DNA of 64,000 nucleotides from Pyropia yezoensis. Its lineage: Eukaryota > Rhodophyta > Bangiophyceae > Bangiales > Bangiaceae. Both the position numbers and the translations under genes were made by a program. The notes under the pieces are model-generated. The model did not search any database and was not told the DNA's origin. It was given only the letters and a program-made list of their open reading frames with translations. This document shows, piece by piece, positions 53,977-64,000 of the stretch; the stretch's first letter is position 1; each line of letters starts with the position of its first letter. Location of the stretch: contig CM020619.1 of the NCBI GenBank assembly GCA_009829735.1, positions 8,484,375-8,548,374 on the forward strand, given 5' to 3'.

Positions 53977-54160
53977 AGGCATATGCACAACCCAAACCGA
54001 CGCGGACAACAAAAAAAACAACAAGAGCTGCATGGATCCTATTTTGTGTCCCGGGAACAATGGTGGTTGTCGCTTAGCTCCCTGATGACTCCTTCATCCC
54101 CTTCTCCCCTGCAGATGCCCCCCCACGGGAAGCCGCTTCAGGGTCGCTGAGCACGACCGC
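53977..54160. repeat. Dispersed repeat module, copy 3 (inverted), bordering the large array
   Basis: Reverse complement of 41540-41700 with few changes, extended by GCCCCCCCACGGGAAGCCGCTTCAGGG-type sequence that matches 40926-40960 inverted. It directly precedes the 54.15-57.5 kb array, as the other two copies border shorter arrays. Confidence 0.75.
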
Positions 54161-57100
54161 AGCGACCACTATCACAGCTACCACCAGAGAGGAGCGATCC
54201 ATCACCCAGACAGAAGCACAACCCCGCGCCAGCGGTTCCCCGCCAACCTGTCCGCCAGTCCATCAGCCAGCAGTCGTGCCGGCCAGCCAACCACCACCCC
54301 AGCTCACCAGCCACCGTCTCTTTGCGCAAGCAACCGCATCTGATCGCCAGCGGACTCTACCACCTGCCAACAGACGCCCCCGCCCGCCAACTGTCACCCC
54401 CGCCCGCCAGGCGCCGCCAGCGCTCACTAGAAGCTGCGCCCGCCCACGCGACACTCGGCGCCCCCTCCCGACGGCGGCCACCCGCACAAGCCAGCAATCA
54501 TCTCCACCCACCAGCGGGCATCCCCGCCAGGTGGCGGTCAGGATGGAAAACCAGACGGACCCCTCCACCGAGCGGGCGCCCCAGCGAGCCAGCCGCCGCT
54601 TCGGCCCGCCAGCGGGAGCTCCCGCACGCTAGCAGACGCGCCTGAACGCCAGTAGCGGCCCCAGCGCGCCAGCAGCCGCCGATGCGAGCCATAGGAGGCT
54701 CCCGGCGGCCAGAGGCTGCACCCGGCCGCCAGCGGACGGGCTCAGCAGTCAGCGGACGAAGCGGCGGGCCAGCAACCGCCGCCGTGCGCCAGCGGGAGAC
54801 CCTGGCGACCAGCAGCTGGGCCTCGTTGCCTGAGGGCAACCCCGGCCGCCAGAAGCCGAATCCGATTACCAGGAGCCACGGCCGGCCGCTAGCGGGCACC
54901 CCTGATCGCCCGGGGACGCGGCGGCCGGCCACGAGTCCTAAACGGCCACCAGGAGCCACGCCCGGCCGGCAGCGGGCGCCTCCAGCCGGTAGCGGGCACG
55001 GCGACGAGCCAGAAGCCGCCGCCACTCGCCAGCGGGGACCCCTGGCCGCCAGTAGCTGCACCCGGTCGCTTGTGGGCGCCCCCGGCCGCCAGCGAGCACA
55101 ACGGCCAGCCAAATGCTGCACCCGGCTGTCAGCAGCCGTGCCTGGCCGCCAGCGGGCGCCCCCGGCCGCCAGCAGACGCGGCGGCCGGCCAGCCGCTACG
55201 CCCGGCCGCCAGCAGTCATGCCCAGTCGCCAGCGGGCGTCCCTTGCCCGCAGAGCCGGCCCCGGCCAGCCTGCAGATGCCCGCGCGCGTCGGCGGGCACC
55301 TGAGCAAGCCAGCGTCCGCGCCGCCAGCGTCCGCGCCGGCCCGCCAGCGGCCCCCCCAGCGCGCCAACAGCCGCCCCCGCTCGCCAGAAGCCGGCCCCCC
55401 CGCACCAGCAGCCGCAAGCCAGCAGAGGCCCCCGCCGGCCAGCAGCCACGCCCGGTCGGCAGCGCGTGCCCCGGCCACCAGCGCTGGCGGCCGCCGGCCA
55501 ATGGCCACCCCCGGCCACCAGCACCCGCGCCCGGCCACCATCACCCACGCTCGACCCCCAGCAGTCACACCCCTGCCTACCAGCAGCCGCCTCCGCCTAC
55601 CAGCTACCGCCGCCGCCCACCAGCACGGGCCCCCGGAGGTCAGCGACGGCGCCCGGCCCCCAGCGGGCGCACCCACCCATCAGCGTGCGCCCCCGCCGGG
55701 CGCCAGCCACATGCGGCGGCCAGGAAGAGTACCAGCCTGGCAGTAGCCACCCCGCCCTACCAGCAGCCGCCGCTGCACGGCAGCGCAGGAGACTTCTGGC
55801 CAGCTGTCGCAAACGGCCGCCAGCGGGGGCCCCCGGTCGTCAGCAGGCCCGCCCAGCCGCCAGCGTGTACCCCCGGCCGCCAGCGCCGGCGGCCACCGGC
55901 TAGCGGCCACGCTAGGCCGCCAGCAAACGCGCACGGCCGCCAGCAGCCGCGCGCGTCGACCATCAGCCACTCTGGCCAACCAGCAGCCGTCCGAGCCCGC
56001 CAGCGGCCGCCCCTGCCCATCAGCAGCCGCAGTGGCGCTGCAGCGGGGCCTTCATGGGCCAGCAGCTGCGGGCGGCCACCAGCAGGGTCCCCTGTACGCC
56101 AGCAGCCGCGCCCGGCGGCCAGCGGGCGCCCACGCCGGCGAGCAGCCGCGCGCGGCCCACTGGGGGCGCCCCGGCCCGCCAGCACCCGCACGGCGCCGCC
56201 CACTGGCGCCCCCGCCGGCCAGTTTCCGCACGCGGCCGCCAGTGGGCGCTCCCGCCGGCCATCAGGACCCCCGGGCCGCCAGCGGGCGCCACGAGCCGTC
56301 AGTGCTCATGACTGCCAGCCAGCGCCTGCGCTCGCCTGGCGGCACACGCCCACGCCAGTCACCAGCCACGAGCGCCCACCAGAAGCCTCTGCCGCGCGGC
56401 AGCGGACGCCCACGTAGCCGAGTAGCCGCGGGCGGCTGCCAGCGGGGGCCCCCACCGGCAGCAGCCGCGCCGGGCCGCCAGCGGGCGCCCCAGCCCGTAA
56501 GCGAGCGACCCCACGCAGCGGCACCCGCCGCTGCGCGACAGCGGCGCCCCCGCCGCCCAGCAGCCAGCGGCGACCGCCAACGGGAGCCCCCGCCGGCCAG
56601 CAGTGGCGGGAGACCGCCAGCGGGGGCCTCCGTCGGCCAGCAGCGGCGCCCGCCGGCCAGCAGCAGCGCCCCAGCCTGCTAGCGGCAGCCCCCGTACAGC
56701 AGCAGCCGCAGCTGCGCGACAGCGGGGGTCCTCGCCGGCCAGCCGCCGCGCCCGGCAGCCAGCGGGCACCCCCGCGGGCCAGCAGCCGCGCCCGCCCTCG
56801 AGCGGGTGCGCCAGCCCGTCGGCAGCCACTCTCACCCAAGAGGCGCGCGCGCGGCCACAGCAGGGGCCACTGTCGGCGAGCAGCCGCGACAGGCTGCCAG
56901 CCGGTGCCCTCGCCTGCCAGCGGCGACCCCAGCCCACCAGCAGCTTTGCCATGCCAGCGGGGGCCACCGCGGGCCAGCAGCCGCGCGCGGCCGCCACCAA
57001 GAGCCCCCGCCCGCCAGCAGCCGCCGCTGTGCGCCAGCGGGGGCGACCGCCGGCCAGCAGCCGCGCGCGGCCGCCAGAAAGAGTCCCCGCCCGCCAGCAG

Positions 57101-57500
57101 CCGCGAGCGGCGGCCAGCAGGCACCCGAGCTGCCCAGCAGCCGCGCCCGGCCACACGCGCGCGTCCCTGGTTGCGAGCGCTCGCGGTGGCGAGCCAGCGG
57201 GCGGGCACGCCCGCCAGCAGCCGCGTCCGCACGCCAGCAGCCACTCCGGCCCACCAGCAGCTGTGGCCGCGAGCTAGTGGGTGCGCCAGCCGGCCAGGAG
57301 CCGCACCCGCCGTGTCGCAAGCCTGACGGCAGCCGCATCCGCCCCCCGGCGGCAGCCGTACCCTTCCCCCGTCAGCAACATCCCCTGCCCGCCGGCGACC
57401 GCCTTCGCCGGCCGGGAGCTGCCGGCCCCCCTGCAGCAGCCGCCGTCCCCCGCAGCGATGCTGGGGCGGGCAGCGATGAGCGGCTGCAGCCGGCCCCGCA
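54161..57500. repeat. 3.3-kb degenerate GC-rich array (about 21-bp units)
   Basis: Built of variants of CCCGGCCGCCAGCAGCCGCG and CCCCCGGCCGCCAGCGGGCG, with a dominant period near 21 bp and longer higher-order units. Stops are rare in nearly every frame on both strands, giving long mutually overlapping frames with Ala/Pro/Arg/Ser/Gln peptides (PPASSRARPPAGAPARQQ). That pattern is expected of a stop-free repeat and not evidence for a protein. The 3' end (57300-57500) becomes less regular. Confidence 0.85.
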
Positions 57501-57524
57501 AACGCGGCGGGGGGGTGCCGCAGC

Positions 57525-58443
57525 GCAGTGGATCTTGACCCATGTACCTAGAATTCCGCGCATCGGGCCCGCATCTACGAAACACGTTTTTGCATGGTGG
57601 CCCCTGTGGCCTCTGGAGGGCGAAAACCGCGCATAAAAGGTGCGCGAGCACCACCACGAGCTGGGAGGTTCTTTTTTCCTCTTCGTTTCTTGCCTACGAC
57701 GACCAGGACGTGAATGGCTACGTCCTCATGTAAGAAGTGAAGCTTGTTGTTCAGTACCGGCTGAGATAGCCCAAAACCAACACGTATTTGCAGTGGATTC
57801 TCGCATGGAACAATCCGAAATGCACATGTCCCGTGAGAGTCCAAACATCAGTGCGGAGCAATGTTCTGCAAACGCGCATCAACAATGCAGAATCAAACGA
57901 ACACTCGATGCAAATTGGTGACCGTCAGCGCATCCTTTCACAAAGGGCGTGTCGTTTCAGACACGGTTCGCTGCGCACTGTCCGCAAACTGTGCCACAAC
58001 GGCGCTGACGAAGTGCACCAGGTCGACTACGCGGTGACCGCGCACACCCCGCGGCGACGCGGGCGAGGTCAAGCAGCGCTTCCCGCACGAACTGTGCAGA
58101 CACGTGTATGCCTTGCGCCGACGGGCGGTGCAAGAGGTTGTGGAACGATGTAATCAGGTGGCCCACGGATCATCAATGTGCATGCTTCCGGCAAGGGGCC
58201 GAAAAAAAAAACATGCATATGCACTCAGGGTGTTTTTTTCTGCTGGATGTGTGGCAGAATGCGCGCAGAATGTGGGGGAGTGCGCAATGCAAGTGTTTTT
58301 TATCGTCTCATGCGTGATCGTTCTCGAACTTGAAGCAGGGGTTCGCAGAGGGAACCGAGGTCGACCGAGACCCAAAACACGCTCTGGCACGTGCTCGCAT
58401 TCGCATGCGCGAAATTCTAGGTACATGGATTAAGATCCACTGC
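57525..58443. mobile_element. Non-autonomous TIR element (919 bp)
   Basis: The ends are inverted repeats of ~39 bp (GCAGTGGATCTT...CCATGTACCTAGAATT...CGCGCAT) with about four mismatches. GCAGC flanks both sides (57520-57524, 58444-58448), a possible 5-bp target duplication. The interior is of mixed composition with no transposase-like frame. The superfamily is not assigned. It sits at the edge of the large array. Confidence 0.65.
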
Positions 58444-59433
58444 GCAGCTGAGGGGGGGCCTGGAGCGGTGCACGACCGCGTCACCATATGTGATGCGGGG
58501 TAAGCGTGTCACATGGCGCACAGCGGGCGTCGGCGCACGTGACGTGAGCTAGCTAGCTGTCCGCAGTAGCCAGCTAATGCGAGCTAACGAATAGAGTTGC
58601 CTAGGGACACTCGTACTCAGCCAAAGCGCATTTATCACGGGGTGAGCGCGTTTCATTCCGAGCGTCCGGGACCCCCATTCAAAGCAATCCAGGCGGGGAG
58701 TTGTTGTTCATTCGATTTCAACTATATGGCCCTGACGGGGTGCTGGGGACCCACACAAGCGATTTTCAGATTCCCGAATTTACAGCAGACATGTGGGGCC
58801 CCTTCTCACGAGATACTACACGAACTCAAACTATGTAGTGGCCTTCTTTGCCAGCAAACCCCCCGCTGCAGCTCTGCGGTGTCGGCATCCGCGGCGGATC
58901 CCCCCTCGGTCACGCCCCCGCTCTGCCGAGGCGAGCGTCCGCAGGGGTTGCCGCCGTCGCCACGGCCAACCCCCCCCCCGGCCCGCCCGACTGCCTGGCC
59001 CCCGGCCCAGACGCGGGCCTCGCTGACCGTCCCGGTATCACGTCACGGGCCGTAGTTTCCTGGCGGTGGCCGCCGGCCGCGGCTTCCAGGTGCCGTCCTC
59101 CCCAGTGGTGGGGGGGGAGCAGAGGAACGGGTCGTCCTCTCTTGCAGAGTCATCCTCTCTTGCAGAGTCGAGCTGACGCGCTGGCCCGGCGGTGGTGGGG
59201 GTCGTTGTGCGGCGGCCGCCCCACCCGCGTCCACCCGCGCTCCCCTGTCTCTCTTTCCCCTGTCGTTGCTGCCACCCGTGACACTCATTTGCCCCCCTTG
59301 TTCCCTGACCAGCCTCGTTCTTTTTATCGTCATTTCCCTCGCTCGGCGCCCAAACGCACCGTTGACTGCCTTGTCCCCCGGCTGCGAGTCCCGCCCTGTC
59401 GGGCAAGCGGCGGGTGTGCCTCTGTCCTCGGTC
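58444..59433. other. Intergenic region upstream of the glycosyltransferase gene
   Basis: No gene supported. 58540-58590 holds AGCTAGCT-type short palindromes. From 58860 the sequence is C-rich, and a TTGCAGAGTC(ATCCTC)-type direct duplication lies near 59140-59168. 59220-59430 is pyrimidine-rich and probably the promoter/leader of the downstream gene. Confidence 0.4.
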
Positions 59434-60804
59434 ATGGCCGTTTCCCCTCTGCAGCGGCGCTTCCCCCGAGCATCCCCTGACGGCGCCTTCGTCATTGGTG
59501 CCAGTGCCGGTGGCAGTAACGGTGGCAGTGCCGGTGCCGGTGCCGGTGCCACTGCCTTCCTCGCTTCCCTCCTCCCGTGGAAGGGCGCCCGTCGGATGCG
59601 GCCGGTGGTGGCGGTCGCGGTAGCGGCCTTGTCGGCGTCGGCGCTGCTGCTGCTGCTGCTGGGCGTCATGGCATCGACGGGAGGCGTTGAGGCCCCTGCC
59701 CTGTGGCCGCTGGTAGGACGTGCGGGGGGAAAACGCGCCACGTCGCTGATAGGCACTCTGTACGAGTCAGAGGGGGTGGCGGCGGAAAAGGCCGCGTCTG
59801 TGGCACTATCCAAGCTCTACCCCCCTCGGATGGTGGCCGATACGTTGCCCAATGGGGTGTCGCCCGGTGTCGATGGCGTGGGTGCGGTAGAGACGCAGCC
59901 GGCGGCCGCCGCCGCCAATGAGCCCGCCCTCCGCGTCATTGTCATGACGATGAACCGGGTCGGGGCGCTGCAGCGGTTGCTAGACTCCCTTGCGACCGCC
60001 CATTATGCCGGTGACCGGGTGGATGTGGACATTTGGGTGGACAGGCCGGCAGGCCCGGGCGGCGAACTGGACGCGGCCGTTGTCGCCGCCTCCCATGCGT
60101 GGAAGTGGCGTCACGGCGTCAAGACTGTTCACGAGCGCCCCACTCACGGGGGCCTCTTTGCCCAGTGGTTGACCACATGGAACGTCTCCGAGTCGACCCG
60201 CGAGGCGGCCCTCATCCTCGAAGACGACCTGGAGGTGTCACCCCACTTTTGGGTGTGGCTCAAGGGCGCGCGCGCGGCGTATGGGGGGCGCCCCGACGTT
60301 GGCGGCTACACTACCCAGCGCGCCACACTGCGACCACGGACCAACAAGGCCGCCGGCGCGGTGGGGCCGCTGGTCGTCCCTGATTCCCACTCCGTCTACT
60401 TGTACAAGCTGGTGGGGTCGTGGGGCTTTTCTCCCAGCCGCGACCACTGGCTCCGCTTCCTCTCGTGGTTTGCCGCCGCCGAGGCTGACCCGTCCTTCCG
60501 GCCGTACGTTAAGAACGTCGTCATGACGGACTGGTACAAACGCCAGGAAGGCCAAGGCACCATGTGGACGATGTGGTACGTCCGTTGGTGCGAAGACAAT
60601 GACATCTACACGGTGTATGCCAACCTACCGGGCGGCAAGACGCTCGCGAGCAACTGGCGCGAGAGCGGCCTGCACTACACAGTCAAGAAGCCGTCTGTGG
60701 ACTTCCCGGTGCTCGCCGATGATGATAACGCCGCCTTTGTGTGGCCGACTGAGCCCGTGAAGCTTGGCTGGGACGGCCTGGCGGTTGGTCCGACACCATT
60801 GTAA
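59434..60804 (+). CDS. Type II membrane glycosyltransferase, GT-A fold
   Basis: 456 aa. A short cytosolic N-terminus with a Gly/Ala-rich tract is followed by one membrane segment (about residues 56-80, VVAVAVAALSASALLLLLLGV), the layout of Golgi/ER type II glycosyltransferases. The luminal domain begins with LRVIVMTMNRVGALQRLLDSL (from ~166), a GT-A nucleotide-sugar fold start. ALILEDDLEVSPHFW follows, with an acidic E-D-D metal/UDP-sugar motif at 263-265, like the EDD of GnT-I-type enzymes. Downstream WGFSPSRDHW and MTDWYKRQ look like acceptor-site blocks. The acceptor is unknown; protein N-glycan or cell-wall/secreted glycan modification is plausible. The start at 59434 is chosen so the membrane anchor lies near the N-terminus; the frame is open to 59266. 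Intronless. Confidence 0.75.
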   Translation: MAVSPLQRRFPRASPDGAFVIGASAGGSNGGSAGAGAGATAFLASLLPWKGARRMRPVVAVAVAALSASALLLLLLGVMASTGGVEAPALWPLVGRAGGKRATSLIGTLYESEGVAAEKAASVALSKLYPPRMVADTLPNGVSPGVDGVGAVETQPAAAAANEPALRVIVMTMNRVGALQRLLDSLATAHYAGDRVDVDIWVDRPAGPGGELDAAVVAASHAWKWRHGVKTVHERPTHGGLFAQWLTTWNVSESTREAALILEDDLEVSPHFWVWLKGARAAYGGRPDVGGYTTQRATLRPRTNKAAGAVGPLVVPDSHSVYLYKLVGSWGFSPSRDHWLRFLSWFAAAEADPSFRPYVKNVVMTDWYKRQEGQGTMWTMWYVRWCEDNDIYTVYANLPGGKTLASNWRESGLHYTVKKPSVDFPVLADDDNAAFVWPTEPVKLGWDGLAVGPTPL

Positions 60805-61338
60805 GAGGGGGGGGGGGCGAACTGGAGCTGGAGCGGGGCCAGCTGGATCTGGAATGCGAACACTCTGGGGCAGGGGGGAGGGAGCAAGTTGGAGCGGGGG
60901 TGGGAGAGAGCGGGTGCAAGGCGAGCGTCTCTCTCCCCAGGAGGGCGGGACGGCTGCACAGAGAAAATAAGGCAAACAGCACACTCTGATACGGGATCCG
61001 GTCACCGTCGGGGAGGCGGTGGCACACGGCACTACCTACCGAAGTTGCATTCACCGGCCGTGAACGTCGGGGACAGGCGCTGCATGCCACAACACCGCCG
61101 GCGTTGCTCCACTCCTGAAACAGCACGCTCCAACCGGCGGCGGCAGGGGCGGCTCGCGGACCCACCAGCGTGCACGCCCCACGCGCGCACGTCGGGCGGC
61201 CCGACCCCCACTCTTCCCAGTGCGCGCCCCGCTCGCCAGCCTCCTCTGATGCCATTGCCGACGCACATGCCGGACGGCCGTCCCCACGTCCACGTCCACG
61301 CCGTCGCCGGCAAGCCCCCCCCCAACACGACACCGCCG
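60805..61338. other. Convergent intergenic region
   Basis: 3' flanks of the glycosyltransferase (+) and gluconokinase (-). It begins with a G9 run at 60808 and repeats GGAGC/AGCGGGG motifs to about 60910. No gene seen. Confidence 0.4.
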
Positions 61339-62802
61339 TCACTCTCCCTTCTCAACCACCCCCTCCACCCACCGCTGCCACGTGTCCATGACCGACGATA
61401 CCACCGCGTCCACCCCACCCTCGCCGCCGCCTCCGCCGCCGCCGGGAGTCACCTCCCACCCCGCTCCCTCCCCCGGCGTCCACCGCTCCCAGTCTATCAG
61501 CTGGCCTGCCACCATAGACGCCCCCATCCAATGGCCAGACGCAGACCGCCGCGCGGTGACGCGGGCGGCCAGTGTCGCCGCCGGCGCGGCGAGGCCCACC
61601 CACACGACCGTGCCGACGGCGGGGGCGCCGCCGGCGGGGGGGGCACCTTCGAGCGCCCGCCGGTAGGCGACTTTGAGCGCCGAGCAGGCGAGGACGCCCA
61701 CGACCAGCGGCACGGTGGGCAAAGAGGCAACGGCGGCCGGGGGGGGAGGGGGGGGGAGCGCCCCGCCTCCCCCCGCTGCCCCATCCGCAGGCGCAGAAGC
61801 CGGGGCGGGAGCAACCGCGGCGGCCCGGAGGGACGCGAGCAGCGCTGCGAGGGTGGCCAGCCACGGCTGTCGGTCGGCGTCGTCGAGGCCGACGCCCGAC
61901 GCCATCTTGGCCACGTTGGCGGGGGGGTGGTAGTCATCGGCTGAGCAGCGTCCAACCGCAAAAGGGCCCCCGTCACGTGGCAGTAGCAGCGGCGCGACCC
62001 CGCCGGGTGGAGGGAAAGTCGAGGAGAGGGGGGGGTGGGGGGGTGTAGCCAGGCGGCAAACAGCACACACAGCCCTCCATGCCGTCGCGGCGGTCAGTTC
62101 TTCACACCCCCGCCACGGGCGGTCACCACCCCCCCCACAAACCGCGGTGAGCAGCGCCCCGCGGCGCACGGGGGGAGGGGCATCCACCAGTGCCCAAAGA
62201 CGCTTGTTGGCGGTGGCCGCCGCCCAACGCACGCCACGTACCGTCATAAAAGGGCACGTCCAGCCGGCGCGCTAGGGTGCTGCCCACGCTCGTCTTTCCT
62301 GCGTGCACGCCAACAAAGGGGGGCAGGGGGGGCGGAGGGGCGGGGGAGTGGGACAGAGAGGGAAAGATAGCGCAAGTCGGGGAAACAAAATGAGCGCGGC
62401 GTGTTTCCTGTCAGGGACTGCACGTTCTCACGAACGGACGGGGCGGAGGGGAAAGAAGAAACGCATCCCAGCGGCGCGAGCCCCCAGCCGAGGGTCCCCC
62501 GCAGGGGTGGCCGCGCAGGTGGCGCAGGCGCTGGCCGCCGCGGCGCGCGCCCCCCCCTCACCCTCTCCACAGCACAGCCCCCCCCTCACCCCCCCTGTAG
62601 CACAGCCCTCCCCTTTTCGCCGGCAGCGGAAGCCGGCGGGCACGGCACCAACGTCAGCCACCAACCTACCTACACCAGTGGGCCCCCACACGACGACCAC
62701 GACGGGTGGCCGCGGGGGGGGACCCGACGGCCCCCGCGGCGGCAACGCCGGCGCCGTCTGAACAGCGGCACGGGCCGCCGTTTCCCTGCCGCCCACGGCC
62801 AT
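61339..62802 (-). CDS. Gluconokinase (EC 2.7.1.12), three exons
   Basis: Phosphorylates D-gluconate with ATP to 6-phosphogluconate, feeding the pentose phosphate pathway. Exons 62802-62670, 62298-62242 and 61940-61339 join to 792 nt (263 aa), introns 371 and 301 nt. Walker A is split by intron 1: GPTGV-G in exon 1 and GKTS at the start of exon 2 give GPTGVGKTS. Intron 2 splits FYD|ADDYHPPANVAKMASG, the substrate-binding block of the GntK family; LDDADRQPWL and CSALKVAYR follow. The C-terminal half has a poly-Gly/Pro insert absent from bacterial enzymes (~175 aa). Exon 2 is only 57 nt. Start 62802 is the first Met upstream of the P-loop with a Pro-rich leader; an earlier start in the same frame is possible. 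No organelle signal is evident. Confidence 0.9.
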
Positions 62803-63865
62803 GGCTGCCGACGAGCCTTCCCCCTCCAACCGCCGCCGCCGCCACCACACTGGACGCCCCCGCAGCGGCTGCCGCCGCAGTGCCGAGACACGGGCGGTGG
62901 GGGCGGCCGCGCCAGCCGGGGCGGGGCGAGCGGCGGCGGCAGCGGCGACGGCAGCGGCGGCGGCAGAGACGGCGGCGGCGGCGGCAGAGACGGCGGTGGC
63001 TGCGGCAGGCGCGCGGCAACGCTCCGGCCCAGTCGACGGCGGCCGCCCGGCGGCCGGCCCCCTCCAAGGCACGGGCAGCACGTAGGCGCCGCCGTGCATG
63101 TCGTGGCGCAGTGGCAGAGGGCCCTAGGGTGGGGCGGCGGGGAGAGGCCGGGCGGTGGTGCCGAGCCCATGACCACAGGCTGTGTGCATCGGACGAGACG
63201 ACGGTGCTCTCTGCGATGGGCAGGCCAACACAAAGTAGCCCACGCCGAGCACCGCAACAAGGGTCTGTAGGACTGCGCGCGCACGGGCGCGCGCCCGCGC
63301 GATGATCCGCCGACACGTCACCTCTGTCCGCCTGTCCAGCGGGGTCGGCCGACGCCCGCCGGCGAGGCGCCCGCGCCGCCCGCCACACCCCCGCGCCCGG
63401 CCTGTCCAGTCCACCTGGCCCCCTGGCCACCCCTGTGCCCCCTACTGTCATCTGTGCCTCCCCGCGCCGGCCGGCCGGTCGCGGCGCAGCCAGCGACGCC
63501 GCGTGTGCGAGCGCGGCGGCAGGGGGCGGCGGCGGCGGCGGCCGGCAGCCCGTTCCGCCCTCTCGTCGCGTCGGCGGCTCTGAGGACGACACGCCAGCCG
63601 CCTGCCGCTTTGTTATCCCTGCTGGTGTCGCGCTCTGGCCGCTGCTAAGGCGGCCAGTGGTGGCTCTGTCTGGCCCTGTTCCTGCCTCCTGCCCCCCCCC
63701 TCCTTCCTGTCTAAGGCCGCTGTCTGCCCTCCTCATCTCTTTCCTCCACCGCTCTCTTCCACTTTCTCTTCTCCCGGGCATCTCCGTCGTGTTTCCCTCC
63801 CCTTTACTCGACTTGCTTGGCCGCCTTTTTTCTTCCCCGCCTGTCGTCGTTACCCCGTCCCCACC
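62803..63865. other. Divergent promoter region, gluconokinase / RPB3
   Basis: 1063 bp between two divergent start codons. GCC/GGC trinucleotide-rich sequence at 62850-63020 gives way to a C/T-rich stretch (63640-63865) ahead of the RPB3 ATG. No TATA box is obvious. Open frames here follow composition. Confidence 0.5.
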
Positions 63866-64000
63866 ATGCAGATGCAGTATGTAAGGGACCGGGTGCAGCT
63901 GGACTCGGTCACCCTTGGCCGTCACGACATGCGCTTTATCCTCCGTAATACGGACGTGTCGATGGCCAACGCCATCCGCCGCACCATGATTGCCGAGGTG
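63866..64000 (+). CDS. RPB3: RNA polymerase II subunit RPB3, N-terminal fragment
   Basis: The first 45 residues run to the window end. RFILRNTDVSMANAIRRTMIAEV matches the alpha-like N-terminal motif of RPB3 (F-x-L-x-N-T-D-x-x-x-A-N-A-x-R-R-x-x-I-A-E-V), the subunit that with RPB11 forms the assembly platform equivalent to the bacterial alpha dimer. RPAC1 of Pol I/III has a different spacing and a G-I-D in place of N-T-D, so RPB3 is favoured. The ATG is in a CCACC context. The gene is cut by the window edge. Confidence 0.85.
   Translation, partial: MQMQYVRDRVQLDSVTLGRHDMRFILRNTDVSMANAIRRTMIAEV

Noticed and set aside
54498-57636. Five or more long overlapping ORFs (up to 434 aa) on both strands
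   Set aside because: They come from one stop-free GC-rich repeat array; openness in most frames means no single frame is favoured.
1-64000. CRISPR arrays, rRNA genes, tRNA genes
   Set aside because: No regular spacer-repeat array and no rRNA signature seen; a quick look for tRNA B-box motifs gave only partial matches without a cloverleaf context.

Overview
This is a GC-rich eukaryotic nuclear window with few, short GT-AG introns (about 160-370 nt), single-copy housekeeping genes, and a heavy load of LTR retrotransposons, a DNA transposase gene and GC-rich low-complexity arrays. Two chromodomain-bearing Gypsy elements, a Plavaka/CMC-like transposase and compact intron-poor genes fit a GC-rich alga. 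A bangiophyte red alga of the Porphyra/Pyropia type is my leading guess, but this is inference only and no marker in the window decides it.

Layout. 1-13.4 kb is a transposon nest: an inverted fragment of a Gypsy 3' end (1-823), Gypsy element A on the minus strand (824-9564, coding gag, pol and an antisense ORF) and a 5'-truncated Copia element on the plus strand (9565 to about 13.39 kb). 13.4-18.9 kb carries host genes: a small MPP6-like protein (+) and a two-exon serine hydroxymethyltransferase (-). 18.9-38.7 kb is an F-box/leucine-rich-repeat gene. It is split by a full Gypsy element B (19159-36704, identical-looking 539-bp LTRs, TSD GTCGG) and by a solo LTR of the same family in the opposite orientation (37061-37599, TSD TCGCT). 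Removing both, with one TSD copy each, rejoins the frame. Inside element B a 500-N gap is flanked by two near-identical 6.5-kb copies of the same element interior, best explained as a false duplication at contig ends.

38.7-59.4 kb is repeat-dominated. It holds a poly-G tract, dispersed repeat modules, a four-exon Plavaka-like transposase gene (43414-47178, -), an orphan 751-aa coiled-coil protein gene (+), a 33/81-bp minisatellite, a 3.3-kb degenerate array of roughly 21-bp units, and a 919-bp non-autonomous TIR element. 59.4-64 kb returns to host genes: a type II membrane glycosyltransferase (+), a three-exon gluconokinase (-) whose Walker A loop is split by an intron, and the start of the RNA polymerase II subunit RPB3 gene (+), divergent from the gluconokinase.

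The most interesting signals are: (1) a homologous antisense gene of about 640 aa between pol and the 3' LTR in both divergent Gypsy elements; (2) a matching gag/pol -1 frameshift architecture in both (heptamer, 6-nt spacer, GC stem with different stem sequences); and (3) element-specific saturation with short motifs (CAAGTT/AACTTG-type in A, GAGTC/GACTC in B).
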